NCBI RefSeq assembly: GCF_004798965.1 | Contig: NZ_SDSD01000007.1 | Location: 62,001-126,000 of the forward strand | Direction: 5' to 3' | DNA length: 64,000 nt | From: Onishia niordana | Lineage (GTDB): Bacteria; Pseudomonadota; Gammaproteobacteria; Pseudomonadales; Halomonadaceae | Shown here: one piece after another, positions 22,964 to 32,955 of the stretch | Numbering within the stretch: position 1 is the first letter of the stretch | Layout: every line of letters begins with the position of its first letter | Notes under the pieces: generated by a model | Seen by the model: only the letters and a program-made list of their open reading frames with translations | Databases searched by the model: none | What the model was told of the DNA's origin: nothing | Translations under genes and position numbers: made by a program

Positions 22964-23989
22964 TTAGTTGTGGGCGTGCAGCGCCTCGTTCAGCGCAACG
23001 GCGCTCTTGTTGGTCAGGCACTCGATGCGTCCCGACTGCGAGTGGCGACGCAGCAGCAGGTCGTCTTGACCGGCCAGCGCGCGGGCGGCAACGGTCTCGA
23101 CTACCTGCCCCTGATCGTCGAGCACGGCGACCTTGGAGCCTGCCGTGATGTAGAGGCCGGATTCGACGGTGCAGCGATCCCCCAGCGGGATGCCGATACC
23201 GGCATTGGCGCCGATTAGGCAGCCGTCACCGACCTTGATGACGATGTTGCCGCCGCCGGACAGGGTGCCCATGGTCGAGCAGCCACCACCCAGGTCAGAG
23301 CCCTTGCCGACCATCACCCCAGCGGAGATGCGGCCTTCGACCATGCCGGGTCCTTCGGTGCCGGCATTGAAGTTGACGAAGCCTTCGTGCATCACGGTGG
23401 TGCCCTCGCCAAGGTGAGCGCCCAGACGCACACGGGCGGTATCGGCGATGCGTACACCGGCCGGCACCACGTAATCGGCCATCTTGGGGAACTTGTCGAC
23501 GCAGTCGACGGACAGGGCGCGGCCTTCGAGACGCGCCTTGAGGCGACGCGCCGGCAGTTCCTCGATGTCGATCGGGCCCTCGCTTGACCAGGCGACGTTG
23601 CGCAGCAGGCCGAACATGCCTGTCAGGTCCAGGCCATGCGGCTTGACCAGGCGGTGTGAGAGCAGGTGCAGCTTGAGATAGACCTCCGGGGCGCTTTGCG
23701 GTGCTTGGTCGGTCTCGAGGAAGGTGGCCACCAGCGGGCGCTGACTCTGCGCGAGACTTGCGGCAAGCTCTGCTTGCTCGGTGTGACCGGCGACCTTGAG
23801 CGCCTCGGCGAGATCGGTGCAGTGCTCGGGCAAAAAGCTTGCCGCGACGTTACCGGCGGGGGCACCGAGGACCTGGCGTGCGGCATCGACGAGGCTTGCC
23901 TCGGGGTTGAGCAGCGGCGCCGGATAGTAAACATCCAGCCAGTCGCCTTGGGTGTTCTGGTGTCCGATTCCGAGTGCGAAGCTCAGCAT
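22964..23989 (-). CDS. dapD: Tetrahydrodipicolinate N-succinyltransferase
   Basis: Transfers succinyl from succinyl-CoA to tetrahydrodipicolinate. 341 residues, the longer pseudomonad/actinobacterial-type DapD rather than the 274-residue E. coli form. The C-terminal half is a left-handed beta helix of hexapeptide repeats (GARLGEGTTVMHEGFVN region, VGKGSDLGGGCSTMG). The start is the ATG giving MLSFALGIGH, with AAAGGA upstream; the extra 17 codons to 24040 are rejected. It lies between dapE and the Spx-like gene. Confidence 0.94.
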   Translation of the reverse strand: MLSFALGIGHQNTQGDWLDVYYPAPLLNPEASLVDAARQVLGAPAGNVAASFLPEHCTDLAEALKVAGHTEQAELAASLAQSQRPLVATFLETDQAPQSAPEVYLKLHLLSHRLVKPHGLDLTGMFGLLRNVAWSSEGPIDIEELPARRLKARLEGRALSVDCVDKFPKMADYVVPAGVRIADTARVRLGAHLGEGTTVMHEGFVNFNAGTEGPGMVEGRISAGVMVGKGSDLGGGCSTMGTLSGGGNIVIKVGDGCLIGANAGIGIPLGDRCTVESGLYITAGSKVAVLDDQGQVVETVAARALAGQDDLLLRRHSQSGRIECLTNKSAVALNEALHAHN

Positions 23990-24070
23990 GGGGAAGATCC
24001 TTTCGTTTGTAGGTGAGCGAGGCTTTTGGGCCTCGGGCAAGGTGAAGTCGTGTCAACCATGGTGGTGGTG

Positions 24071-24415
24071 TCAGCCGGCAACATCGTCATAGTCGCCATC
24101 GCGGTAGCCGACCCGAATGTCCTCGCCGGTATCGAGTAGCGGGCGCTTGATCAGGGTCGGGTTGGCGAGCATCAGTTCGCGTGCCGAGTTGGCATCCAGC
24201 TCGGCCTTGTCGGCCTCGTCGAGTTGGCGCCAGGTGGTGCTGCGCTTGTTGAGCAGGGTCATCACGGGTACCTGCTCGAGCAGATGTTCGAGCAGCGCCG
24301 CGGACAGGCCGTCCTCGCGAAGGTCGTGGACCTGGAAGGGCACGCCGCGAGTTTCCAGCGCCTTGCGGGCGCGGCGGCAGGTGTCGCAGGCCTTGATGCC
24401 ATAGAGGGTGATCAT
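24071..24415 (-). CDS. ArsC/Spx-family protein (YffB-like)
   Basis: 114 residues of the thioredoxin-fold ArsC/Spx superfamily: ITLYGIKACDTCRRARKAL carries a CxxC, and the LLNKRSTTWRQL and NPTLIKRPLL segments are those of the YffB group. In E. coli yffB lies just upstream of dapE, and the same linkage is seen here, though a role in the pathway is not established. The start overlaps the dapC stop by 4 nt (ATGA), so the two are probably translationally coupled. It lacks the arginine triad expected of a true arsenate reductase as far as I can see. Confidence 0.85.
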   Translation of the reverse strand: MITLYGIKACDTCRRARKALETRGVPFQVHDLREDGLSAALLEHLLEQVPVMTLLNKRSTTWRQLDEADKAELDANSARELMLANPTLIKRPLLDTGEDIRVGYRDGDYDDVAG

Positions 24416-25674
24416 GTCGGGGTCTCCTCGTCATCGGTCATGGCTGCTCGCCAGCGTTCGGTGAAGCGGCGCAGACGTCGGGCAGCCTCGGCGGTCGACT
24501 CGGCATCGGCGACCAATGCTAGCCGGATGCGCCCAGCCCCCGGGTTGATACCGCTGTCGCTTGATGAGCCGTCGCCTGCGGTGGCACGCCCCATGTAGCT
24601 GCCTGGCAGTACGCTGACGTTTTCCTCGGCGAAGAGCGCCCGGGTGAAGGCTTCATCGTCGCCACCAGGCACCGCTGGCCAGAGATAGAAGCTGGCCTCG
24701 GGGGTGGGGAAGTCCATCACCGGGGCGAGGATCTCGGTGACGGCGGCGAATTTCTCGCGATAGGCGTCGCGGTTGGCCTTCACATGGGCTTCATCTCGCC
24801 AGGCGGTGATCGAGGCGTGCTGCAGCGGCAGCGACATGGCACAGCCGTGATAGGTACGGTAGCGCTTGAAAGGGGTGATCAGACTGGCGTCCCCGGCCAC
24901 GAAGCCTGAGCGCAGGCCCGGCAGATTGGAGCGCTTGGACAGCGAGTGGAAGACCAGGCAGCGACGGTAGTCGTGGCGGCCCAGCCGAGCGCAGGCCTCC
25001 AGCAGTCCTGGCGGTGGCGTGGCTTCGTCGAGATAGAGTTCGGAGTAGCACTCGTCGGAGGCGATGATGAAGTCATGCTCGTCGGCAAGCTCGATCAGCC
25101 GCGTGAAGTCCTCAAGCGGCGTTACTGCGCCGGTGGGGTTGCCCGGCGAGCACAGAAACACCAGCTGCACGTCGCGCCAGGTCTCGGCCGGTACCGCCTC
25201 AAAATCCGGGCGGAAGCCTTGTTCGGCATGACAGTCCAGGTACAGCGGGGTGCCGCCAGCGAGCAGCGTGGCCCCCTCGTAGATCTGATAGAAAGGGTTG
25301 GGCACGGCGACCCTGGCCGGGCGGCGACGGTCGAGGGCGGCCTGCACGAAGGCAAATATCGCTTCCCGGGTGCCGTTGACCGGCAGCACCTGGTGGTCCG
25401 GATCGAGGCCGCCAATGCCTTGCAGGCCGAAACGCTGCGTCGCCCAGGTAGCGATGGTCTGGCGGAGTTCGGCAATCCCGGCGGTGGCCGGATAGCGGGC
25501 CATCTCATCACGATGGACACTGAGCGTCTCGAGCGCCCTTGCATACGGCGGGTGCTGGGGTTCGCCGATGGTCAGGGGGATGTGCGATAGCCTCGCGGGG
25601 GGCGCGACATTGGCCTTGAGGGCGGCGAGCTTCTCGAAGGGATAGGGCTTGAGCGCATCGAGATCGGGGTTCAT
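24412..25674 (-). CDS. dapC: Succinyldiaminopimelate transaminase
   Basis: PLP aminotransferase giving N-succinyl-LL-diaminopimelate. 420 residues from the ATG giving MNPDLDALKPYPFEKL; the frame is open 34 codons further to 25776 with a low-complexity Thr-rich segment that is not family-like. The PLP lysine is in FHSLSKRSNLPGLRSGF, with NPTGAV and the SDECYSELY motif before it. Near the C-terminus a short Gly/Ser/Asp-rich insertion (ATAGDGSSSDSG) precedes INPGAGRIRLALV. Context with dapD and dapE favours DapC over other class I aminotransferases. Confidence 0.92.
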   Translation of the reverse strand: MNPDLDALKPYPFEKLAALKANVAPPARLSHIPLTIGEPQHPPYARALETLSVHRDEMARYPATAGIAELRQTIATWATQRFGLQGIGGLDPDHQVLPVNGTREAIFAFVQAALDRRRPARVAVPNPFYQIYEGATLLAGGTPLYLDCHAEQGFRPDFEAVPAETWRDVQLVFLCSPGNPTGAVTPLEDFTRLIELADEHDFIIASDECYSELYLDEATPPPGLLEACARLGRHDYRRCLVFHSLSKRSNLPGLRSGFVAGDASLITPFKRYRTYHGCAMSLPLQHASITAWRDEAHVKANRDAYREKFAAVTEILAPVMDFPTPEASFYLWPAVPGGDDEAFTRALFAEENVSVLPGSYMGRATAGDGSSSDSGINPGAGRIRLALVADAESTAEAARRLRRFTERWRAAMTDDEETPT

Positions 25675-25869
25675 GGCTGTCCTGGCCGCCTCGCGGGGCG
25701 TTGTCGTGATCGTGGTGGCGGCATGGGGCTCGATCGATGGGGCCGCATGGTCGGTCTGGCGCATGGCTTCAGGCAAGCGATTATAGGGAAGCCGGCGAGG
25801 TGCCTCAATCTCGGCGCCTGCCGGCCTCTTGGCCCAGTTGATGAAAGGGCCGTTATCTAGATGACGAAC

Positions 25870-28545
25870 CTAGACGTCGAGCATCTCGACCAGCCGCTCG
25901 CGCAGTTGCTGTTGGCGCGCGGGGTCGGTGAGTGGTGCACCGTTACGGTCAGTGATGAAGAAGACGTCTTCGACCTTCTCGCCGAGCGTGGCGATCTTGG
26001 CGGCCGACAGCGCGATACCCTGCTCCATGAAGATCCGGCCGACCCGAGCCAGCAGGCCGGGGCGGTCGGGTGCTGTAAGCTCAAGCATGGTGCGTTCATT
26101 GCCCGGGTCCTGGGCGATCTCTACCCGCGTCGCCACCTTGAAATGCTTGAGCTGGCGCGGTGTGTGTCGGGTGACGATCTGCGGGTAGTCGTCCGGATTT
26201 TCGAGCTCTTCGGCCAGGTGGCGGCGCATGGCCTCAAGCCGTTCGCGGTCTCTGATCGGTTGGCCGTCTTCATCGAGCACGATGAAGGTGTTGAGGGTCC
26301 AGTTATTGCTCGAGGTGGCGATGCGCGCATCATGGATCGACAGGCCAAGCTGCTCCATGGCCGCGGCGGTGGCCGCGAATAGATCATCGACTGAGCGGGT
26401 ATGAATGAATACCTTGGTGCCGCCCTCGGTCATGTCCTGGGTGGGCGCACTGATCAGGATGAGTGGCAGGTTAGAGCCGTCATGCGCAAGGATGCCCTGC
26501 GTCTGCCAGACGATCTCGCTGGGGGCATACTGCACGAAGTAGTCCTCGCCCAGTGACTCCCACAGACGCTCGACCCGCTGCGGGTCAACGCCGACGTTGG
26601 TCAGCAGGCTGCGTGCTTCTTCGCGGGTCTCGCGGATCCAGTCGTCTCGATCCAGCGGATTTTCAAGGCCGCGGCGCAGGGCGCGCTTGGTCTCGGCGTG
26701 TAACTGGCGCAGCAGTGAGGCTCGCCATCCGTTCCACAGGGTCGGGTTGGTGGCGTTAATATCGGCCACGGTCAGCACGTACAAATAGTCGAGGTGGACC
26801 TCGTCGTGCATCTGGGTGGCGAACTCGCGGATCACCTCCGGGTCGGTGATGTCGCGCTTCTGCGAGGTCTTCGACATCAGCAGGTGATGTTCGACCAGCC
26901 AGCTGACCAGCCGGGTATCGCGTGGCGAGAGGCCATGACGCTCACAAAATTCCTCGGCATCGCGGGCGCCGAGCAGCGAGTGGTCGCCGCCGCGCCCCTT
27001 GCCGATATCGTGATAGAGCCCGGCAATCCATAGCAGTTCGAGCTTGGGCAGCTGGTGCACCAACGCGGCGGCGACCGGGAATTCGGCGCGGCAGCGCGGC
27101 TCGCGGAAGCGCTGCACGAATTTCAGCAGACCCAAGGTATGGGCATCGACCGTATAGCTGTGAAACAGGTCGTGCTGCATCAGCCCCACCGCCTGGCCGA
27201 ACTCTGGCAGGTACTTGCCGAGCACGCCGTAGCGGTTCATGCGCCTTAACTGGCGGGCGACGTTGCCGCTGGAGCGGAGCAGCTCCATGAACAGGCTCTG
27301 ATGGCGGACATCGTCGCGGTAAAGATCGTCCATCAGATGGCGGTGGTCTCGAATCAGGCGAATGGTCGAGGCGCGTACCCCCTCGATTTCCGGATGCTGC
27401 GCCATCAGCAAGAACAGCTCTAGCATGGCCGCGGGGCGATAGCGGAAGATTCGCTCGTCGCGCGCCTGGATATAGCCACCCTTGACCTCGAAACGGTCGT
27501 TGAGGTGGTGCGTCTCGAGTACCTCGTCGGCGCGCAGGATGACCTCGTCGAAGTGCTGCAGCAGCATGTCGTTGAGGCCGGCAAGAGCGGTGACATGGCG
27601 ATAGTAGCGCTTCATGAACTGTTCGACGGCCAGGCGGCCGGGAATGTCCCGGTAGCCGAACAGGCTGGCGATGGTGCGCTGATGATCGAACAGTAGGCGA
27701 TCCTCGGCGCGCCCGGTGAGCATGTGCAGGGCATAGCGGACCTGCCACAGGAAGGACTGGCCCTGACTCAGGATGCGCAGCTCGGCATCGTTCATGAAGC
27801 CGTTTTCGACCACTTCCTCGTAGCGCAGCTCCCCGAACTGGCGCTTGGCGACCCAGCCGATCATCTGGATATCGCGAAGGCCGCCGGGGGAGCTCTTGAT
27901 GTTGGGCTCCAGGTGATACTCGGAGTTGTTATAGCGGTAGTGGCGGGCGATCTGTTCCTGCCACTTGGCCTCGAAGAAGGCATCTGCCGGCCATAGCCGA
28001 TCCGTCTTGATCCTGTCCCGCATGGCGTCGCGCAGGTGGCTTCCGCCTGCCAGGATGCGCGTCTCGAGCAGGTTGGTGATCACTGTGACGTCGGCGCGGG
28101 CCTCACGCTCACAGTCGTTCAGCGAGCGCACGCTGTGCCCGATCTCGAGCCCGATGTCCCACAGGAAGGTGATGAAGTCGGTCAGCGGCTCGCGGTAGGG
28201 GGTGTCGTCATCGTCTTCGAGCAGCAGCAGCAGGTCGACATCCGAGTAGGGATGCAGCTCGCCGCGGCCATAGCCCCCGACGGCCAGCAAGGCAACGCCA
28301 TCGTCGGGCCAGGCATGGCGCGACCAGGCGATCTCGAGCAGGCGGTCGAGGCACCAGGCGCGGCCATGCACCAGGTCGCGAATATCGGCGCCGGCGCGAA
28401 AGCGTTGATCCAGGTTTTCCTGAATGTCGCTCAGTGCCTGCTTGAAAGGGGCGATCGGCGAGCGCTTGCCCTCAAGCTCGATGCGGAATTCATCAACATC
28501 GAAGAGGCTTGTGTCGGGCTGGAAGCGATAGTGATGCAGCAGCAT
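25870..28545 (-). CDS. glnD: PII uridylyltransferase / uridylyl-removing enzyme
   Basis: Primary nitrogen sensor that uridylylates PII at low glutamine and removes UMP at high glutamine. 891 residues. Domains in order: nucleotidyltransferase with GGYGRGELHPYSDVD at residues 90-104; HD hydrolase domain (LYHDIGKGRGGDH, about residues 505-520); two C-terminal ACT domains that sense glutamine (FIHTRSVDDLFAATAAAM and ELTAPDRPGLLARVGRIF starts). All are intact, so both activities are expected. One base separates it from map; the map-glnD-dap order matches E. coli. Confidence 0.96.
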   Translation of the reverse strand: MLLHHYRFQPDTSLFDVDEFRIELEGKRSPIAPFKQALSDIQENLDQRFRAGADIRDLVHGRAWCLDRLLEIAWSRHAWPDDGVALLAVGGYGRGELHPYSDVDLLLLLEDDDDTPYREPLTDFITFLWDIGLEIGHSVRSLNDCEREARADVTVITNLLETRILAGGSHLRDAMRDRIKTDRLWPADAFFEAKWQEQIARHYRYNNSEYHLEPNIKSSPGGLRDIQMIGWVAKRQFGELRYEEVVENGFMNDAELRILSQGQSFLWQVRYALHMLTGRAEDRLLFDHQRTIASLFGYRDIPGRLAVEQFMKRYYRHVTALAGLNDMLLQHFDEVILRADEVLETHHLNDRFEVKGGYIQARDERIFRYRPAAMLELFLLMAQHPEIEGVRASTIRLIRDHRHLMDDLYRDDVRHQSLFMELLRSSGNVARQLRRMNRYGVLGKYLPEFGQAVGLMQHDLFHSYTVDAHTLGLLKFVQRFREPRCRAEFPVAAALVHQLPKLELLWIAGLYHDIGKGRGGDHSLLGARDAEEFCERHGLSPRDTRLVSWLVEHHLLMSKTSQKRDITDPEVIREFATQMHDEVHLDYLYVLTVADINATNPTLWNGWRASLLRQLHAETKRALRRGLENPLDRDDWIRETREEARSLLTNVGVDPQRVERLWESLGEDYFVQYAPSEIVWQTQGILAHDGSNLPLILISAPTQDMTEGGTKVFIHTRSVDDLFAATAAAMEQLGLSIHDARIATSSNNWTLNTFIVLDEDGQPIRDRERLEAMRRHLAEELENPDDYPQIVTRHTPRQLKHFKVATRVEIAQDPGNERTMLELTAPDRPGLLARVGRIFMEQGIALSAAKIATLGEKVEDVFFITDRNGAPLTDPARQQQLRERLVEMLDV

Positions 28546-28546
28546 G

Positions 28547-29338
28547 TCAGCTCGAGAGGAAGCTCAAGTCTTCCTCGCCACGCGCGGTCAGTACCTCGAC
28601 ACCGGTGGCGGTCACCAGCAGGGTGTGCTCCCACTGGGCGGATAAGCCCTTGTCCTTGGTCACGGCGGTCCAGTTATCTCGCAGAACCCGGGTGCGGTGA
28701 TCGCCCACGTTGATCATCGGCTCGATGGTGAAGCACATGCCTTCTTCCAGGGCAATGTCGGCTTCGGGCGCATAGCCATCGTAGTGCAGTACCTGCGGCT
28801 CTTCATGGAAGACGGAGCCGATGCCGTGGCCGCAGAAATCACGGACGACACTGTAACCGTTGGCTTCGGCATGCTGCTGAATGACGCGTGCCAGCTGGGA
28901 CAGGCGGACGCCGGGCTTGACCTCGGCGATGCTCTTGTAGAGGCACTCCTGGGTGATACGGGCCAGCCGTTCGCCCTGAATGCTCTCGCCGACGATAAAC
29001 ATCTTGCTGGTATCGCCGTGATAGCCGTCGGCGGTCTTGACGGTGATGTCGATATTCATGACGTCACCTTTCTTGAGCTTCTTGGCATCGTCGGGGATAC
29101 CGTGGCAGACCACGTGGTTGATCGAGGTGCAGATCGACTTGGGGAAACCATGGTAGTTCAGCGGGGCCGGTACAGAACCTAGCTCATCGACAATGAAATC
29201 ATGGCACAGGCGGTCGAGCTCGCCGGTGCTGACGCCGGCCTGAACGTGAGGCGTGATCATTTCCAGTACGCGGGCGGCCTGCTTGCCGGCTTCGCGCATC
29301 TTGACGATTTCGTCGGCAGTCTTGATGGATACGTTCAT
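28547..29338 (-). CDS. map: Methionine aminopeptidase, type I
   Basis: Removes initiator Met from nascent proteins; metal-dependent. 263 residues from the ATG giving MNVSIKTADEIVKM; the frame extends 27 codons upstream to 29419 without family similarity. Metal ligands are visible in MNIDITVK (Asp), GDTSKMF (Asp), CGHGIG (His), FTIEPM (Glu) and a late Glu in QWEHT. The substrate His is in LNYHGFPKS. Divergent from rpsB and contiguous with glnD, the standard enterobacterial arrangement. Confidence 0.96.
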   Translation of the reverse strand: MNVSIKTADEIVKMREAGKQAARVLEMITPHVQAGVSTGELDRLCHDFIVDELGSVPAPLNYHGFPKSICTSINHVVCHGIPDDAKKLKKGDVMNIDITVKTADGYHGDTSKMFIVGESIQGERLARITQECLYKSIAEVKPGVRLSQLARVIQQHAEANGYSVVRDFCGHGIGSVFHEEPQVLHYDGYAPEADIALEEGMCFTIEPMINVGDHRTRVLRDNWTAVTKDKGLSAQWEHTLLVTATGVEVLTARGEEDLSFLSS

Positions 29339-29676
29339 GGAATCTCGGGTTGTGAAGGGGGAAGGGCGCTCGCGTGTGGCCGAGCAAACGGCAGGCGGGC
29401 AGGGCGCTTGCGACTTCATCTTGATATTGATCTATGGTATAAAGCTGCGCGCTTTCCTGCAATGCGTTGTGCCGAGTGCTTCGCTTCTTCTATACGTCCG
29501 GTGACCAGGCTGTCCCGAACGGTGAAGGTCGCGTGCGTTGCACGGCCTGCAGCAAGGCGCTAAATAGCCTGAAAAACACACATGCACCGACACATGGTCC
29601 CGGGTGCCGTCGGCTAGTCCGAGGGTCGGATCCATGGGGTGCGTGGAGGCCTAACCCGATAGTCCAGGAGTCATTC
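29339..29676 (+). promoter_or_regulatory. map/rpsB divergent region and rpsB leader
   Basis: 338 bp without a gene. It includes a candidate rpsB promoter near 29435-29443 and a leader of roughly 225 nt with several GC-rich self-complementary segments (for example CCGAC at about 29587 with GTCGG about 22 nt later). In E. coli and relatives S2 represses its own operon through the rpsB leader; the length and structure here are compatible with that, but I cannot align it to the known element. Confidence 0.5.
29435..29443 (+). promoter_or_regulatory. Extended -10 candidate for rpsB
   Basis: TGGTATAAA: TG, one base, then TATAAA. The -35 at normal distance is weak (CTTCAT with an 18-nt spacer), as is common for extended -10 promoters. 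Confidence 0.45.
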
Positions 29677-30408
29677 ATGACACAAGTAAATATGCGTGAC
29701 CTGCTCAAGGCAGGCGCTCACTTCGGTCACCAGACCAAGTACTGGAACCCGAAGATGTCCAAGTACATCTTCGGCGCCCGCAACAAGATCCATATCATCA
29801 ACCTCGAGCATACCCTGCCGGCGCTTAATGAAGCGATCAGCGTGGTCGAGAAGATGGCGGAGACCAACAACAAGATCCTGTTTGTTGGTACCAAGCGTGC
29901 GGCGGCCAAGGTGATCAAGGAAGAGGCTAACCGCGTGGGTATGCCCTTCGTCAATCATCGCTGGTTGGGTGGCATGCTGACCAACTTCAAGACCATTCGC
30001 GTGTCCATCAAGCGTCTGCGCGAGCTTGAAGCGATGCACGAAGACGGCACTTTCGAGAAGTTGACCAAGAAAGAAGTGCTGATGGCGACCCGTGAGCAGG
30101 ACAAGCTCGAGCGCTCCGTGGGCGGCATCAAGGATATGGGCGGACTGCCCGACGCGCTGTTCGTGGTGGATGTTGATCACGAGCGTATCGCCATCAACGA
30201 AGCCAACAAGCTTGGCATTCCGGTCATCGGGGTGGTCGATACCAACTCCAACCCGGACGGCCTTGACTATGTGATCCCGGGTAACGATGACTCCATCCGC
30301 GCCATCCAGATCTACGTTCAGGGCATCGCTAACGCCTGTGCCAAATCGCAGGAAGGTCGTCCCGACGAATTCGTTGAGGTCACCGAAGGCGATCAGGTCG
30401 CCGAGTGA
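29677..30408 (+). CDS. rpsB: 30S ribosomal protein S2
   Basis: Small-subunit protein of 243 residues. The family start [20 protein letters not shown] and the downstream [32 protein letters not shown] and GNDDSIRAI segments leave no doubt. The ATG at 29677 has AGGAG 6 nt upstream; the longer frame from 29467 reads through the leader and is not real. It opens the long rightward block, with tsf 186 bp downstream across an attenuator-like hairpin. Confidence 0.98.
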   Translation: MTQVNMRDLLKAGAHFGHQTKYWNPKMSKYIFGARNKIHIINLEHTLPALNEAISVVEKMAETNNKILFVGTKRAAAKVIKEEANRVGMPFVNHRWLGGMLTNFKTIRVSIKRLRELEAMHEDGTFEKLTKKEVLMATREQDKLERSVGGIKDMGGLPDALFVVDVDHERIAINEANKLGIPVIGVVDTNSNPDGLDYVIPGNDDSIRAIQIYVQGIANACAKSQEGRPDEFVEVTEGDQVAE

Positions 30409-30505
30409 TGACGCTGGTCTACCCTGAAGTGTCATCCGGTGTTGCCATATTGATGGAGACCCGGTCAGTGGGCATCGCTCATTGCTCATGAAGGGTAGGC
30501 ATGGG

Positions 30506-30529
30506 AGGGGGCTTGGCCCCCTTCTTTCC
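30506..30529 (+). terminator. rpsB-tsf intercistronic attenuator
   Basis: AGGGGGC / GCCCCCT with a TTG loop, then TCTTTCC. The T-run is weak, suggesting partial termination that lowers tsf relative to rpsB transcripts, similar to the hairpin reported between these genes in E. coli. Confidence 0.65.
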
Positions 30530-30594
30530 GTCCCCCGTCCGGGTGGCGGATACGCTTTGATTATCGACGTCGAATTATTTCAGAGGTTAATACC

Positions 30595-31464
30595 ATGGCA
30601 GCTATCAGCGCGTCTCAGGTAAAAGAACTGCGCGAGCGCACCGGGCTCGGCATGATGGAGTGCAAGAAGGCACTCACCGAAGCCGGCGGCGACATCGAAA
30701 CCGCGATCGAGAACCTGCGCAAGAACTCCGGTCTCAAGGCCGCCAAGAAAGCGGGTCGTACCGCTGCCGAAGGCGCCATCGTGATCAAGCTGGCCGATGA
30801 CGCCAGCTATGGCCTGATGCTTGAAGTCAACTCCGAGACCGATTTCGTGGCGCGTGATGACAACTTCATCGCCTTCGCCGACAAGGTTGCCGAGCAGGCT
30901 TTCGCCCAAAAGACCACCGACATCGCCACGCTGATGGAAGGTGATCTGGAAAACGCTCGCGAGCTGCTGGTGCAGAAGATCGGCGAAAACATCAGCGTGC
31001 GTCGTGCAGCGCTGGTTGAAGCGCCGGCCGGTGGCACGGTGGGTGGCTATGTTCATGGTGGCCGTATCGCCGCGCTGACCGTACTGAACGGCGGCACTGC
31101 CGAGGCCGCCAAGGGCGTGGCCATGCACGTGGCGGCCATTAATCCGGTCGTGGCTCTGCCGGAAAACATGCCCCAGGAGCAGCTGGACCAAGAGAAAGCG
31201 ATCATCCTGGCGCAGCCGGATATGGCGGGCAAGCCGGAGAACATCGCCGAGAAGATGGTTCAGGGGCGCCTGAAGAAGTATCTGGCCGAGAACAGTCTGA
31301 CCGAGCAGGCCTTCGTCAAGAACCCGGACCAGACCGTGGCCGAGTTCGTCAAGGAAGCCGGTGGCGACGTGGTCGGCTTCACTCGCTTCGAAGTTGGTGA
31401 AGGCATCGAGAAAGAAGAAGTCGACTTTGCCAAGGAAGTGATGGAGCAGGCCAACCGCGGTTGA
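30595..31464 (+). CDS. tsf: Elongation factor Ts
   Basis: Guanine-nucleotide exchange factor for EF-Tu. 289 residues. The N-terminal UBA-like segment [19 protein letters not shown] and the conserved [13 protein letters not shown] core motif are present, followed by the two EF-Tu-contacting subdomains. GAGG lies 9 nt before the ATG. Second gene of the rpsB operon. Confidence 0.98.
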   Translation: MAAISASQVKELRERTGLGMMECKKALTEAGGDIETAIENLRKNSGLKAAKKAGRTAAEGAIVIKLADDASYGLMLEVNSETDFVARDDNFIAFADKVAEQAFAQKTTDIATLMEGDLENARELLVQKIGENISVRRAALVEAPAGGTVGGYVHGGRIAALTVLNGGTAEAAKGVAMHVAAINPVVALPENMPQEQLDQEKAIILAQPDMAGKPENIAEKMVQGRLKKYLAENSLTEQAFVKNPDQTVAEFVKEAGGDVVGFTRFEVGEGIEKEEVDFAKEVMEQANRG

Positions 31465-31488
31465 GGCTTGGTCCTGTGAGTTCGTGAT

Positions 31489-31510
31489 GGCGTGCGCGCA
31501 AGCGCACGCC
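31489..31510. other. 9-bp GNRA-loop hairpin between tsf and pyrH
   Basis: GGCGTGCGC / GCGCACGCC closed by a GCAA tetraloop. There is no T-run, so it is more likely a stable RNA structure or 3' end barrier than a terminator. Confidence 0.55.
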
Positions 31511-31580
31511 TTCGCGTATCCGGCGGTTAGAAATACCGTCAAGATTTCCTCCCCCTGTCGCTGTCATCAGGAGACGCCAC

Positions 31581-32348
31581 ATGTCCGATTCCACCACTCC
31601 GTCCGAACGCCCTGCCAAGCCTGAGCGCCAGGCGAAGAGCAAGTACAAGCGTATTCTGCTAAAGCTCTCCGGCGAGGCCCTGACCGGTGATGCCGACTTC
31701 GGCATCGACCCGCAGGTGCTTGATCGCATGGCACTTGAAATCGGTCAGCTGGTCGGCATTGGCGTGCAGGTCGGTATCGTGGTCGGCGGTGGCAACCTGT
31801 TTCGCGGCGCCGCCCTGCATGAGGCAGGCATGGAGCGGGTGACCGGCGATCATATGGGTATGCTGGCAACGGTCATGAATGCCCTGGCCATGCGCGATGC
31901 GCTGGAGCGTTCCAACATTCGTTCGCGGGTGATGTCGGCGATTCCGATGAGCGGTGTGGTCGAGCACTACGATCGCCGTACCGGCATCCGCTACCTGACG
32001 TCGGGCGATGTGGTATTGTTCTCCGCCGGCACTGGTAACCCCTTCTTCACTACCGATTCCGCAGCCTGCCTGCGTGGCATCGAGATCGATGCCGATGTGG
32101 TGATCAAGGCCACCAAGGTCGACGGCGTTTATAACCGTGATCCGGTGAAGCATGCCGATGCCCAGAAATACGAGCGTCTGACCTACGATGAGTGTCTGGA
32201 TCAGAAGCTTGGTGTGATGGATTTGACCGCCATCTGCCTGGTACGTGACCATGATATGCCGGTCCGCGTATTCAACATGAACAAGCCCGGTGCCCTGCTC
32301 AATCTGGTGATGGGCGGCAAGGAAGGCACGCTGATAGACAGAGGTTGA
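31581..32348 (+). CDS. pyrH: UMP kinase
   Basis: Hexameric bacterial UMP kinase making UDP. 255 residues, with a polar extension of about 15 residues before the family start [15 protein letters not shown]. The GGGNLFRG loop, the [14 protein letters not shown] segment and [13 protein letters not shown] are complete. It lies between tsf and frr, as in most gammaproteobacteria. GGAG precedes the ATG by 8 nt. GTP activation and UTP inhibition are family properties. Confidence 0.97.
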   Translation: MSDSTTPSERPAKPERQAKSKYKRILLKLSGEALTGDADFGIDPQVLDRMALEIGQLVGIGVQVGIVVGGGNLFRGAALHEAGMERVTGDHMGMLATVMNALAMRDALERSNIRSRVMSAIPMSGVVEHYDRRTGIRYLTSGDVVLFSAGTGNPFFTTDSAACLRGIEIDADVVIKATKVDGVYNRDPVKHADAQKYERLTYDECLDQKLGVMDLTAICLVRDHDMPVRVFNMNKPGALLNLVMGGKEGTLIDRG

Positions 32349-32352
32349 AACC

Positions 32353-32910
32353 GTGATCAACGATATTCAAAAAGACGCAGAAGCTCGCATGAAAAAGACG
32401 CTCGAGTCTCTGCATACGAACTTCAATAAGATCCGTACCGGTCGTGCTCACCCCAGCATCCTCGATGCTGTGACCGTGGATTACTACGGCGCCCAAATGC
32501 CGCTCAATCAGGTGGCCAGCGTCAACGTCGAAGACGCCCGCACCCTGGCAGTCGTGCCTTGGGAAAAGTCCATGGTACCCAAGGTCGAGAAAGCGATCAT
32601 GACCGCAGACCTTGGCCTCAACCCGGCGACGGCCGGCACCGTGATTCGCGTGCCGATGCCGATGCTGACCGAGGAAACCCGCAAGGGCTACATCAAGCAG
32701 GCGCGCTCCGAAGCAGAGAACGCCCGCGTGGCCGTGCGTAATGTGCGTCGTGATGCCAACGGTGACCTCAAGGGGCTGCTCAAGGAGAAAGATATCTCCG
32801 AAGACGAAGAGCACAACGGCATGGAGGCCATTCAGAAGCTGACCGACAAGTATATCGCTGAGATCGACAAGCTGCTGGAAGCCAAGGAAAAGGACCTGAT
32901 GACGGTCTGA
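32353..32910 (+). CDS. frr: Ribosome recycling factor
   Basis: Releases ribosomes from mRNA after termination together with EF-G. 185 residues, exact family length. GTG start at 32353, 4 nt after the pyrH stop, with GAGGT upstream overlapping the end of pyrH. Conserved segments [16 protein letters not shown], the hinge around [12 protein letters not shown] and the C-terminal helix [20 protein letters not shown] are present. Confidence 0.97.
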   Translation: MINDIQKDAEARMKKTLESLHTNFNKIRTGRAHPSILDAVTVDYYGAQMPLNQVASVNVEDARTLAVVPWEKSMVPKVEKAIMTADLGLNPATAGTVIRVPMPMLTEETRKGYIKQARSEAENARVAVRNVRRDANGDLKGLLKEKDISEDEEHNGMEAIQKLTDKYIAEIDKLLEAKEKDLMTV

Positions 32911-32915
32911 GGCCT

Positions 32916-32940
32916 GGCGGGCGACATCGCATCGCCCGCC
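32916..32940. other. 9-bp hairpin between frr and uppS
   Basis: GGCGGGCGA / TCGCCCGCC with a 7-nt loop, directly after the frr stop. No T-run. It may mark a processing or pausing site in the operon transcript. Confidence 0.5.
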
Positions 32941-32955
32941 TATCGTTCTACTGCT

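Noticed and set aside
29467..29676. N-terminal extension of rpsB by 70 codons
   Set aside because: The extension crosses the leader and lacks similarity to S2; the ATG at 29677 has AGGAG and gives the exact family start.
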